Shown: one piece after another, positions 34,168-42,581 of the stretch | Numbering within the stretch: position 1 is the first letter of the stretch | Layout: each line of letters begins with the position of its first letter | NCBI RefSeq assembly: GCF_016907915.1 | Contig: NZ_JAFBCW010000004.1 | Location: 1-64,000 of the forward strand | DNA: 64,000 nucleotides | From: Desulforadius tongensis | GTDB taxonomy: Bacteria > Bacillota > Desulfotomaculia > Desulfotomaculales > Desulfohalotomaculaceae | Reading direction: 5' to 3' | Program-made: the position numbers and the translations under genes | Notes under the pieces: model-generated | The model's database searches: none | What the model was told of the DNA's origin: nothing | Seen by the model: the letters and a program-made list of their open reading frames with translations, nothing else

Positions 34168-34809
34168 ATGCCAAAGGGCAAATCTTTATTAATTAACAGC
34201 CAAAACAAAGACATCGGAATAATCATATTGGCTGGTGGTAAAAGCCGGCGCATGGGTAGAGATAAAGCGTTTTTGAAGTTAGGTAAACAAACATTAATAG
34301 AAATCATTGTCAACAAAGCAAAAGCATTTTGTTTTAGCGAAATAATATTGGTTACCAATGAGATTAAAAAATATTCGTTATTGTTAAATGTGAAGATTGT
34401 TAAAGATTTTTATCCTGATTTAGGCCCGTTGGCAGGAATCCATGCTGGCTTAATTCATTCAAAATGCAGGATTAATTTTGTAGTTTCCTGTGATATGCCC
34501 TTTATTTCATTGAAAATAGTCAATGAACTTTTAGAAAAACAAAGTCATTATAAAGTAGTTGTTCCTAAAGAAAATGATAAGTATCAACCTTTGGCAGCAC
34601 TTTATACTAAAGATTGTGCTCCATATATTAAATATTTACTAGAAAAAAAAGAAAGTAAAGTTATTAAACTCTATGACCTGGTTAAAACCTGCTATTTAGA
34701 TGTAAATTATGTTAACAACAATTTTTTAAATATAAATACGCCAAAGGATTTTGAACAAGCAAAGAAGCTTATGGAAGGAAGAATGGCATATGAAGAAAGT
34801 AAAAGTTAA
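34168..34809 (+). CDS. mobA: Molybdenum cofactor guanylyltransferase
   Basis: 213 aa. It transfers GMP from GTP to Mo-molybdopterin to make MGD, the cofactor of the DMSO-reductase family. The nucleotide-binding LAGGKSRRMGRDKAFLKLG and the LGPLAGIHAGL and FVVSCDMPFIS (Mg site) segments are diagnostic. GGGAGG precedes ATG 34168. It overlaps the next gene by 20 bases. It supplies cofactor to the two molybdoenzymes nearby. Confidence 0.94.
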   Translation: MPKGKSLLINSQNKDIGIIILAGGKSRRMGRDKAFLKLGKQTLIEIIVNKAKAFCFSEIILVTNEIKKYSLLLNVKIVKDFYPDLGPLAGIHAGLIHSKCRINFVVSCDMPFISLKIVNELLEKQSHYKVVVPKENDKYQPLAALYTKDCAPYIKYLLEKKESKVIKLYDLVKTCYLDVNYVNNNFLNINTPKDFEQAKKLMEGRMAYEESKS

Positions 34810-35812
34810 TGATGCTGTGGGAATGGTTTTAGGTCATGATATTACAAAAATTATTCCTGAAAAATTTAAAGGCAGAGCTTTTAAAAAAGGCCACATTATA
34901 ACTAAGGAAGATATTCCAGAGCTGCTAAAAATAGGTAAAGAACATATCTATATCATGCACCTGAAACAGGGTGAAATTCACGAAAATGAAGCTGCTTTAA
35001 GATTGGCCAAAGCCGGTGGAAAAAAAGGAATTACTTTTACAGAACCTAAAGAAGGCAGGGTGAACTTAAAAGCTCAATATTCTGGTGTTTTAAAAGTAAA
35101 CAAGGATTTATTAAAAAAAATAAATACCATAGAAAATATCATGTTTGCTTCTTTACACAATAATAAACCTGTAAACAGCGGCGAAATGGTGGCTGGAACC
35201 CGTATTATCCCTTTAGTTATTGATGAGAAACCCATTAAGTATATAGAAGAATTATGCCAGAAAGAGGTACTAATAGAAGTAAGACCTTATCAAAAATATA
35301 AGGTGGGTATAGTAATAACGGGTAATGAGGTTTACTATGGAAGAGTTAAAGATGCTTTCGGGGCTGTTCTAAGAAAGAAATTAAAGCCCTACGGCTGTGA
35401 AATAATTGGTCAAAAAATAGTACCGGATTCTAGAGAAATAATCCAAAAAACAATTGAAGAATTAATTAAGCAGGGAGCTCAGATTATTCTGACTACAGGA
35501 GGAATGTCCGTAGATCCAGATGATGTTACGCCTTCGGCTATTAGAAAATTAGGAACAGATATTGTATCCTATGGTGCTCCTGTACTACCGGGAGCCATGT
35601 TTCTTTTCGGTTATTTAGGGGAAACTGTTATAATGGGACTGCCAGGCTGTGTAATGTATGCAAAAACAACAGTTTTTGATTTGATTTTACCCCGGGTTTT
35701 AATTGGAGAAAGAATTACTAAAGAGCATATAGCGAATTTAGGCCATGGAGGGCTTTGTTTAAGTTGTAAACACTGTTATTACCCCAACTGCGGCTTTGGG
35801 AAAGGAGTATAA
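34790..35812 (+). CDS. Molybdopterin-binding (MoCF domain) protein with Cys-rich tail
   Basis: 340 aa from ATG 34790 (GGAAGG upstream; overlaps mobA). The central-to-C-terminal half is a MoCF/MogA-like domain (VGIVITGNEVYYG, IILTTGGMSVDPDDVT, PGAMFLFGYL, MGLPGCVMYAKTT). The N-terminal ~150 residues differ from MoeA. The tail GLCLSCKHCYYPNCGFGKG adds four cysteines that could bind a metal. It is a paralogue placed between mobA and moeA; probably a Mo-insertion or cofactor-handling protein, exact role unclear. Confidence 0.82.
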   Translation: MKKVKVNDAVGMVLGHDITKIIPEKFKGRAFKKGHIITKEDIPELLKIGKEHIYIMHLKQGEIHENEAALRLAKAGGKKGITFTEPKEGRVNLKAQYSGVLKVNKDLLKKINTIENIMFASLHNNKPVNSGEMVAGTRIIPLVIDEKPIKYIEELCQKEVLIEVRPYQKYKVGIVITGNEVYYGRVKDAFGAVLRKKLKPYGCEIIGQKIVPDSREIIQKTIEELIKQGAQIILTTGGMSVDPDDVTPSAIRKLGTDIVSYGAPVLPGAMFLFGYLGETVIMGLPGCVMYAKTTVFDLILPRVLIGERITKEHIANLGHGGLCLSCKHCYYPNCGFGKGV

Positions 35813-35814
35813 CT

Positions 35815-37065
35815 ATGCTGCCAAAAGCAATTGAACTGGAAAAGGCCCGAGAAAAATTACTGAAAACAGCAACATGTAAACTTACAGAAAATGTTTATGT
35901 GGAAAAATCTTTGGGAAAGGTTTTGGCTGAAAAAATATATGCTCCGATTAATGTTCCCGCATTTCGTAAATCGGCCTTAGACGGGTTTGCTTTGCGGGCT
36001 GCTGATACAAGGGGGGCGACAACTCAATCTCCTGTCAAAATTAAAATTATAGATGAAATTCCGGCGGGGGATACCAGAAAAGTATCTAAATTGGCCTGCG
36101 GGCATGGAGTAAAAATATTGACTGGTGCTCCTCTTCCACCAGAGGCTGACGTTGTCATCAAAAAAGAAGATGTAAATTTTAAAGATGGGGAAATTCTAAT
36201 TACCGATGAATTAATTGAGAATAATAATGTAATTCCCGTTGGTGAAGATATGCATAAAGGAGAATTAATTTTCCCGGAAGGAGAGCTGATTACCCCTTAT
36301 CATATTGGAGTAATGGCTGCATTAGGTTTAACTGATATTAAAGTTTATAAAACTCCTAAGGTAGCTGTATTTAGTACCGGCAGCGAATTAAAATTTCCAG
36401 GTGAAACACTAAAATTTGGTCAAATATATAATAGTAATTTATACACCGTTACGTCACTGATTAAAACCTTAGGTGCGCAGGTTTGTACTAAAGGAAATGT
36501 AGCTGATGATATAAAAACAATTGAATCTGCAGTTTTACAATCTATAGACAAATGTGACATTATTTTGACAACGGGTGGGGTATCTGTTGGTGATTATGAT
36601 TTTATACACAAAACTTTAGAAAAAATTGGGGCGGAAATTCTTTTTTCCCGCGTTGCTATTAAACCTGGTTCGCCGGTTATTGCTGCCGTTAAGAATAATA
36701 AATTTTTGATCGGCCTGTCGGGAAATCCAGCGGCAGCATTTATAAGTTTTGAATTGCTGGTTAAACCCCTAATTCATAAATTAAGTGGTTATAAAGATAT
36801 AAACACTAAATACTTGGAAGTAGAACTGCAGGAAGGATATTTTAAGAAGAGCCCTCAAAGAAGATTTTTAAGGGTTCATGTGGCTTTTGAAAATGGAAAA
36901 TGGATAGCCAGGCAGACAGGAAAGCAAAAGTCCAGTATTTTAAGATCTATGATTGGGTGCAACGCTTTAGTGGATATACCGGCTGGATCAGGGCCCATTG
37001 CACCCGGTTCACTGGTCAAAGCGGTATTGATAGGGGGAGGGGATCTTACCTGTTACCAGCCATAA
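35815..37065 (+). CDS. moeA: Molybdopterin molybdenumtransferase
   Basis: 416 aa. It inserts molybdenum into adenylated molybdopterin. MoeA domains are in order: PAFRKSALDGFALRAADT, ILTGAPLPPEADVVI, VFSTGSELKFPGE, ILTTGGVSVGDYDFIHKTL, and the C-terminal barrel (FLRVHV ... SSILRSMIGCNALVDIPAG). It starts 2 bases after the preceding stop and ends the operon. Confidence 0.95.
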   Translation: MLPKAIELEKAREKLLKTATCKLTENVYVEKSLGKVLAEKIYAPINVPAFRKSALDGFALRAADTRGATTQSPVKIKIIDEIPAGDTRKVSKLACGHGVKILTGAPLPPEADVVIKKEDVNFKDGEILITDELIENNNVIPVGEDMHKGELIFPEGELITPYHIGVMAALGLTDIKVYKTPKVAVFSTGSELKFPGETLKFGQIYNSNLYTVTSLIKTLGAQVCTKGNVADDIKTIESAVLQSIDKCDIILTTGGVSVGDYDFIHKTLEKIGAEILFSRVAIKPGSPVIAAVKNNKFLIGLSGNPAAAFISFELLVKPLIHKLSGYKDINTKYLEVELQEGYFKKSPQRRFLRVHVAFENGKWIARQTGKQKSSILRSMIGCNALVDIPAGSGPIAPGSLVKAVLIGGGDLTCYQP

Positions 37066-37256
37066 TTTCTGCTGTAGGTATTGGTGCGTGGCTTTGAAAT
37101 AGATAAGCCGGGTAAATTTCTCGGGCGTTTTTGAGAAGCTGGAGCGGACAGGGAAGGGAAGATCTAAAATCGAGGTGTATCGGGAAGGTAATAAAAAACT
37201 ATAATGTTAATGTTATGCAGTGAAAAAAGAGTTATATGCACCTCAAAATACGCCTA

Positions 37257-37296
37257 AACACAACTTCGCAAAACATATATTTTGCGAAGTTGTGTT
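37257..37296. terminator. Perfect 17-bp hairpin in a gene-free stretch
   Basis: AACACAACTTCGCAAAA (37257-37273) pairs with TTTTGCGAAGTTGTGTT (37280-37296). It is the only clear structure in 37066-37831 (766 bases after moeA), which shows no convincing ORF on either strand. A weaker hairpin, ATCCGGT / ACCGGAT, lies around 37535-37575. Confidence 0.6.
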
Positions 37297-37831
37297 ATCT
37301 GCACCCCACCAAGGGTTACCAAGGGTTTAAGTACTGTCCAAAGCTAATAAACCTATACTTAATTATATGAATTTATACCTTTCAATTCTTTATATCTTTA
37401 TACTAGTGATATGTTCAACTGCAGCTTCACAGGTTGTTTTTAAGTCAAGTTAGTCAATGCTAGTATTTTTATAATACCTAAGTTGGTTTTGAATTTTAGT
37501 GTTGATCATATCATGCAGTTAATTATATAAGGGATATAATCCGGTGGGGGTTTTGGTAAATACCAGTTTACCGGATTGGTTTTATCATTAGTTTTATCCG
37601 TTAATTAATGAAGGCCTTCAACAGCTGGGTTATCACCAAATTTTTATCCGGGTATTTTAAGCAGGCTGCTGCTATTTTGCCGGCAGCAGCCCCGGTTTAT
37701 CCACGTTAGTTTACATAATACTTATTAGCGGAACCAATAAATGCCCAATTTAGATCAAAGTTCTTCTGCATATAGTTTTGTACAGTAAATTTTAACCTTT
37801 GGTAAACTTAGTGCTTTATGTAAGCCCCTTA

Positions 37832-38428
37832 TTATTTCCTTCGAACCTTGGGGTTTAAACAAAGCTCTTTTTTTATTATTTCTTTTAAATTTTTTTCGGC
37901 AAACTGAAATAATTTGGTACATTTAGTATTATGTTTAATAAAGGACTTTTTAAGCTTTTTAACAGCATTATTTTTTAACCAGTAATCCAGTTCAATTAAA
38001 TTTAATGTTTTTCCCACCGCATCTAGATCTGAAGAAAACCCGTTTCGGGCTGCGTTTGTACAATATAAATACTGCTTTTGGTGCCACTGCTCAATATCAA
38101 AGAAACAATCTTTTAAAATACAATCTATTGTAAAATGATGGGAAAAACTCATAATCAGCGAAAACAGCGGGTCGTCGGTTCCCTTTTCATCTAAAAAAAA
38201 GTAGTAACCCTGCTCAAAAATTAAGTAGTAATGACATAATTCGTGGGCCCTGATGTATTCTTCCAGCCTGGGGTCCACATCACTTCTGATATAAACATGG
38301 GTCTTTGGAACCATGGCACCGGATAAATGCCCTAAAAATGCATCATTGAGTAAAGACTTTTTCTCAAAAACTATTGTGCTGCTGTCAATATTTAATCTTT
38401 TGCATAGTAAGTTCCAGTTGCCGGGCAT
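37832..38428 (-). CDS. ImmA/IrrE-type metallopeptidase-like protein
   Basis: 198 aa. Residues ~60-68 contain AHELCHYYL, an HExxH zinc-protease motif of the ImmA/IrrE (DUF955) kind, after the typical strand VYIRSDVDPRLEEYI. ImmA cleaves phage-type repressors and IrrE-like proteins release stress responses. No HTH domain and no neighbouring repressor gene, so the target is unknown. The C-terminal half is helical and basic. ATG 38428 has GGGGG six bases upstream; TTG 38434 is too close to that site. Confidence 0.78.
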   Translation of the reverse strand: MPGNWNLLCKRLNIDSSTIVFEKKSLLNDAFLGHLSGAMVPKTHVYIRSDVDPRLEEYIRAHELCHYYLIFEQGYYFFLDEKGTDDPLFSLIMSFSHHFTIDCILKDCFFDIEQWHQKQYLYCTNAARNGFSSDLDAVGKTLNLIELDYWLKNNAVKKLKKSFIKHNTKCTKLFQFAEKNLKEIIKKELCLNPKVRRK

Positions 38429-38619
38429 AAACAACCCCCATTAGTTTAGAAAATCCGCACCTTGAAATTTTTAGCTTTTGTTATGAATTATATATTAATT
38501 ATACCATTTATTAAAGAAATGTTCCGGTATTTGACATTGGTATTTTACTTCTTAAAACTGTAACCTTTTTGTTACTATTTACAACCGGGTTTACGATATA
38601 ATGAACAATGTAAATAAAA

Positions 38620-38644
38620 GAAACCGGGATTTATACCCGGTTTC
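38620..38644 (-). terminator. Terminator of the sleB-like gene
   Basis: GAAACCGGG (38620-38628) pairs with CCCGGTTTC (38636-38644); on the minus strand a TTTTATTT run follows. Confidence 0.8.
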
Positions 38645-38655
38645 TGGCTAGGCAA

Positions 38656-39423
38656 TTAATATGTGAATGTAAAAGCCCCAATTTTCGCTGCGAAGGGTCT
38701 CGACTGCAGCCACGGGTTTTTAACGTCGGACTCAAAAAAGTATAATGCACCGTTGGTGGGGTCCCACCCGTTAACGGCATCTTCTGCTGCTTTGCGGGCA
38801 GAACTTGTGGCTGGGTTGTTAATATAACCGTTCATTACCGGGGTAAACTGGTAATAACCGTAGCTTTTGTCATAGATAACACCGGTAATGGTACGGGGGA
38901 AATTTTCATGTTTTACCCTGTTTAATACCACAGAACCGACAGCAACTTGAGTTTTGTAAGACTCGCCTTGGGCCTCGGCACTGATCAGCCTGGCCAGCAG
39001 GTCCATTTCCCCGGCAGAGGGCCGATTAACGGAACCGCGGTTGGCAGCGGTGCTGCCGGGAATGCGTAATTTTTGCCCGGGGTAGATAACTTCACTGCTC
39101 AAGTTGTTAACGCGCATAATCGTTTTATAGCTTACGCCATATTTTTGGCCGATAAGATATAAAGTTTCACCTTTTTTTACAGTGTGCACGCTTCCACCGG
39201 TACCGTCCGGTATGGTTAATTTTTGTCCCACATATATTGTTGTTCCTTTAATGCCGTTTGCCTGCTGTAACTGTGAAACGGCAACACCATACCTCTTACC
39301 GATTAGGTATAGTGAATCTCCGGGTTGCACAGTGTAAGTTGCTGCTGCAGCGTGTTTTGCAGGTAATGCTAAAAATACAGCCATCATCATCCCAACCAAA
39401 AAAACGTTTATGTGCCTATGCAC
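38656..39423 (-). CDS. Secreted cell wall hydrolase, two LysM plus SleB domain
   Basis: 255 aa. A signal peptide (hydrophobic stretch 8-22, ending AKHAAA) precedes LysM 1 (TYTVQPGDSLYLIGKRYGV) and LysM 2 (VHTVKKGETLYLIGQKYGV). The C-terminal ~125 residues are an SleB-type hydrolase domain (LLARLISAEAQGESYKTQVA, VVLNRVKHENFPRT, YGYYQFTPVMNG). SleB-type enzymes digest cortex peptidoglycan during germination. Without the sleB-ypeB pair it could also act in vegetative wall turnover. GGGAGGG precedes ATG 39423. Confidence 0.92.
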   Translation of the reverse strand: MHRHINVFLVGMMMAVFLALPAKHAAAATYTVQPGDSLYLIGKRYGVAVSQLQQANGIKGTTIYVGQKLTIPDGTGGSVHTVKKGETLYLIGQKYGVSYKTIMRVNNLSSEVIYPGQKLRIPGSTAANRGSVNRPSAGEMDLLARLISAEAQGESYKTQVAVGSVVLNRVKHENFPRTITGVIYDKSYGYYQFTPVMNGYINNPATSSARKAAEDAVNGWDPTNGALYFFESDVKNPWLQSRPFAAKIGAFTFTY

Positions 39424-39530
39424 CCAATCCCTCCCTTTTTATGTTAACTTGTTACTCCAAGTAATTAATTAGACAAATAGCTGTTACTCCCTTTATGTAA
39501 ATACTGGTCAGCGTTCCAGGTATTGCGGAC

Positions 39531-39577
39531 TGGATATAAAGAGGCCTGCACTTGTTGTGCAGGCCTCTTTATATCCA
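39531..39577. terminator. 21-bp perfect hairpin at the end of znuB
   Basis: TGGATATAAAGAGGCCTGCAC (39531-39551) is the perfect complement of 39557-39577 across a five-base loop. It overlaps the last codons and stop of znuB and also stands upstream of the sleB-type gene. The T-rich arm ends allow termination in either direction. Confidence 0.85.
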
Positions 39578-40417
39578 ATCTGTTGCTTTGCCGGTATTCT
39601 TTTTGTTATGCAACTGCTTTGAACTAATGTTTTTAGTTACTATTACACAAAGCAATATAGCTACTGCCAGTAGTATTATGGTTCCTCCCGGCGGTAAGTT
39701 TAAGTAAAAGGATAAGTATAACCCCGCCGTAACGGATATCAATCCAAAAGTAACGGAATACATTAAAGCAGTTTTAAAGCTTTTGGCCAGCTGCAGTGCA
39801 GTGGCCACAGGAATTATCATTAATGATGAAACCATTAATATTCCCACTATGCGCATGGCCAAAGCAATGGTTAGTGCTGTCAGGGCAGTGAAAACAATGT
39901 TGATTGTTTTCACTGGAATGCCGGCTATTTCTGCTGTTTCTTCATCAAAGGTAATTAAATAAAGTTCTTTGAACAGCAAAGTTGTTAATATTAATACTGC
40001 TAAACCGGCGGTCAATATAATTATTACATCGGTATTATTGTTCACTACGATGCTGCCAAAAAGATAAGTCAGTAAGTTGGCGTTTAAATCTTTACCTATG
40101 CCCAGCAGTATTGCCGCCAGTGCCACACCGGACGACAGCATAATAGCAATGGATAATTCCGAATAGCCCTTGTAGCGCCGTCTTAAGTTTTCTATCAATA
40201 CCCCCCCGCCCACCGCAAACAGTGATGCGCTGAGAACCGGGTTGCTGCCGGAAAGTAAGCCGGCAGCAACCCCGGCCAATGATATGTGTGAAAGTGCATC
40301 GGCAATCAAAGACATCCGCCTCAGAACAATAAATAACCCGATCAGAGGGCAGATTATGGCCACCACAAGCCCAATGATAAATGCTTTTTGCATAAAACCA
40401 TACTGAAATATTTCCAT
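39569..40417 (-). CDS. znuB: Metal ABC transporter permease, ZnuB family
   Basis: 282 aa with about eight membrane helices; the opening FMQKAFIIGLVVAIICPLIGLFIVLRR and LIADALSHISLAGVAAG are the ABC-3 permease signature. It is the membrane channel for Zn(2+) (or Mn/Fe) import. Start chosen at ATG 40417, six bases after GGGGGAG; the in-frame TTG at 40423 touches the site. Third gene of a Fur-type regulator / znuC / znuB set. Confidence 0.9.
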   Translation of the reverse strand: MEIFQYGFMQKAFIIGLVVAIICPLIGLFIVLRRMSLIADALSHISLAGVAAGLLSGSNPVLSASLFAVGGGVLIENLRRRYKGYSELSIAIMLSSGVALAAILLGIGKDLNANLLTYLFGSIVVNNNTDVIIILTAGLAVLILTTLLFKELYLITFDEETAEIAGIPVKTINIVFTALTALTIALAMRIVGILMVSSLMIIPVATALQLAKSFKTALMYSVTFGLISVTAGLYLSFYLNLPPGGTIILLAVAILLCVIVTKNISSKQLHNKKNTGKATDWI

Positions 40418-40432
40418 TACCAACTCCCCCGT

Positions 40433-41173
40433 TTACTGGTAAGCCCACACACTCTTATTGCAGTCTATGTTTTTTATGGAGCTGTTTTCTCCGGTATAGC
40501 ACGAGCAGTGACAGATTTTTTTGTCCAGGCATATTTGATGGTTAATAATGGTTGATATCAGCTCCAGTTCATGGGATACAATTAATAAAGTAAGCCCCCG
40601 TTTAGTGTTTAGTTCCTTTAGCAGCTGAACTAATTGTATTTGAGCTTGAGCATCCATGCCTACGGTAGGTTCGTCAAGAATCAGCAGGTCCGGGTTGGAA
40701 ACAACGGCCCGGGCTACAAATACCCGCTGCTGCTGCCCACCGGAAAGTTCAGATAACCTGCGTTTTCGTAACGGGTATAATCCTACATTTTTCAATGCTT
40801 CTTCAGCCAGAGCATAATCTTTTTCATTAAATGACTTAAACAGGCCGCGGCAGGCAGTCCTACCTGCAATTACTGCTTCCAATACAGTGGTGGGAAAATC
40901 GCGATTAAATGAAGCTGCATTTTGGGGTACATAACCAACCCGGTATTTTTCAGTAAATTTAGCTGCGGGTACTCCAAACAATCTAACATCTCCCTTTAAG
41001 GGTTTCAATTTACCTAGAATTAACTTTAAGAGGGTGCTTTTTCCCGCCCCGTTGGGACCGGTGATGCCCACAGCATCACCGGCATTAATAGTAAGGCTGA
41101 CGTTGTCCAGTATGGCATGACAAGAATATTTAAAGGTAACATTTTGCAGTTCAACAATGGGACTCCCCTTCAT
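40433..41173 (-). CDS. znuC: Metal ABC transporter ATP-binding protein, ZnuC family
   Basis: 246 aa ABC ATPase: Walker A GPNGAGKST, signature LSGGQQQR, Walker B LLILDEPTVGMD, switch His in LLIVSHELELI. It drives ZnuB. The C-terminus CLDKKICHCSCYTGE has a cluster of cysteines unusual beyond the core fold and possibly metal-sensing (inference). Start at ATG 41173 after GGAGGGG. No substrate-binding protein gene is in the window. Confidence 0.9.
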   Translation of the reverse strand: MKGSPIVELQNVTFKYSCHAILDNVSLTINAGDAVGITGPNGAGKSTLLKLILGKLKPLKGDVRLFGVPAAKFTEKYRVGYVPQNAASFNRDFPTTVLEAVIAGRTACRGLFKSFNEKDYALAEEALKNVGLYPLRKRRLSELSGGQQQRVFVARAVVSNPDLLILDEPTVGMDAQAQIQLVQLLKELNTKRGLTLLIVSHELELISTIINHQICLDKKICHCSCYTGENSSIKNIDCNKSVWAYQ

Positions 41174-41225
41174 TAAACCCCTCCATATTATGAATTTATC
41201 TGATAAAAAAGGTTTGTTATAGTAT

Positions 41226-41639
41226 TTACGAACAATTGCTGCAGTAACCAAATATTTCAAAGCTGTGATTGGTTACTTTAAATTTTTTACTATCAATCTT
41301 ATCTTCTAAAAATTCCATTGGGCAGAAGTTTAGCTCCTGCAGGCGGCCGCAGTTAATGCAGATCATGTGATGATTATGGGAACTGCTGTTCAGCCTGAAC
41401 CTGTTTTTCCCGTCCCCCAGATTAATTTCAGAAATAATGTTTAACTGCTGCAGTAAGTGTAAGTTTCGGTATATGGTATCAAGGCTCACGTTCGGCTGGT
41501 TGGATGTAACTTGATTATGCAGTTCTTCGGCGGTTTTCATTTTATTTGCTGATAACGCCTTCAGCAGCTCCCTTCTCTGGGGTGTTATTTTATAACCGGA
41601 ACTTTTTAATCTATTAAGATAATCTTCGTACATGGTCAA
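41226..41639 (-). CDS. Fur family metal regulator (Zur-like)
   Basis: About 137 aa. An N-terminal winged helix (SGYKITPQRRELLKALSA; DTIYRNLHLLQQLNI) precedes a dimer/metal domain with CINCGRLQEL and CSNC at the C-terminus, the structural zinc site, and the HNHHM His-rich metal site. It probably represses znuCB downstream in response to zinc. The start is uncertain: TTG 41639 is nine bases after AGGAG; ATG 41648 abuts it and ATG 41633 is far. Confidence 0.88.
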   Translation of the reverse strand: MTMYEDYLNRLKSSGYKITPQRRELLKALSANKMKTAEELHNQVTSNQPNVSLDTIYRNLHLLQQLNIISEINLGDGKNRFRLNSSSHNHHMICINCGRLQELNFCPMEFLEDKIDSKKFKVTNHSFEIFGYCSNCS

Positions 41640-41654
41640 AACAATCATCTCCTA

Positions 41655-41670
41655 AATAATAATTATTATT
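41655..41670. promoter_or_regulatory. Candidate Fur/Zur operator
   Basis: A perfect 16-bp palindrome, AATAATAATTATTATT, just upstream of the Fur-type gene, as expected for autoregulation by a Fur-family protein. AT-rich context lowers specificity. Confidence 0.5.
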
Positions 41671-41722
41671 ATTTATATCTATATATAACTTAAACACAGA
41701 TGTTAATATATGTCAATAGCAA

Positions 41723-41755
41723 AAAATGCCCCACTTCTACAAAGTGGAGCATTTT
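41723..41755 (-). terminator. Terminator of the phospholipase-C-like gene
   Basis: On the minus strand AAAATGCTCCACTT (41742-41755) pairs with AAGTGGGGCATTTT (41723-41736), one wobble, followed by TT. Confidence 0.75.
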
Positions 41756-41816
41756 ACCCTGAAAATATTACAGTTTTAAGCCGGCGGCCTTTGTGACGTT
41801 TGCCGGAATTCCTTTT

Positions 41817-42503
41817 TTAAACTTTAGTAATGGTATTCATAAAGTACAGCATAAATCCCGCTGTACTGCGTTGAGCCCGGGTAAGTAAAATAGAAGTTGC
41901 CCGGTGGTAATTTGCTTCCGGTGTTTCCTTACAAACTTGAGGGAAAAATGCCCAGGACAGTTTAGCATTAATATTGATCCATTCGTCAACTGAATTTGCT
42001 GCATTATATAAGCCATTATGGTTAACGGCATACTGCATATAATGGCGTTGAACCCACCGTTCATAATCACTGTGCCCGGATAAGGCAGCACCGCGAGCAT
42101 GATGGGGAACGCACATGTCCTGCACCAAGTGGACCGCTGCCCCCAGGTAAAACATGCATTTATCAAGCAAACCCTTCTGCCAATATTTAATGGTTTTTTT
42201 AAAGTAATAGTTGCACTCGCTTTTGGCGTTGGGCCATGGCCAGATACCCTTACCGGTGTAGGGGTTTAGATAATGGGAAAAATTTTTCCAACCTTTATCG
42301 GCCCACAAAACCCCCCGGTTGATGTCCTGGAGATAATTGCGCAAATATTTAGATATTTTATGGTAGCCGTCATTATAAAGAATTTTAACTGCTTGATTGT
42401 TGAGAAAAATATGGGTGTCACCTGGCGTATCATCAATCAACTGCTGCACGGGGGCAGCAGCCTGTAGAAAGATTTTCGCTGCCTGCCAAGCAAAATTGTT
42501 CAA
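41817..42503 (-). CDS. Zinc-dependent phospholipase C-like protein
   Basis: 228 aa, helical. It keeps the zinc-ligand pattern of bacterial phospholipase C / alpha-toxin: His 31 (GDTHIFL), Asp 69 (WADK), His 77 (FSHYLNP), His 124 and Asp 128 (VHLVQD), His 134 (VPHH), His 143 and Glu 147 (HSDYE). No signal peptide is evident and the family's mature N-terminal Trp, ten residues before the first His, is absent. It may act inside the cell or in spores. TTG 42503 follows AAAGGGG. Confidence 0.82.
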   Translation of the reverse strand: MNNFAWQAAKIFLQAAAPVQQLIDDTPGDTHIFLNNQAVKILYNDGYHKISKYLRNYLQDINRGVLWADKGWKNFSHYLNPYTGKGIWPWPNAKSECNYYFKKTIKYWQKGLLDKCMFYLGAAVHLVQDMCVPHHARGAALSGHSDYERWVQRHYMQYAVNHNGLYNAANSVDEWININAKLSWAFFPQVCKETPEANYHRATSILLTRAQRSTAGFMLYFMNTITKV

Positions 42504-42581
42504 CTGGGCAACCCCTTTCTCATCCCTTTATCCCTAATTAATAATGTTAAGTTTACCCAGCTGATCCGGATTTTTATACAA

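Noticed and set aside
37066-37831. Possible CRISPR array or hidden gene
   Set aside because: No regular spaced repeats and no frame with a ribosome site; only hairpins.
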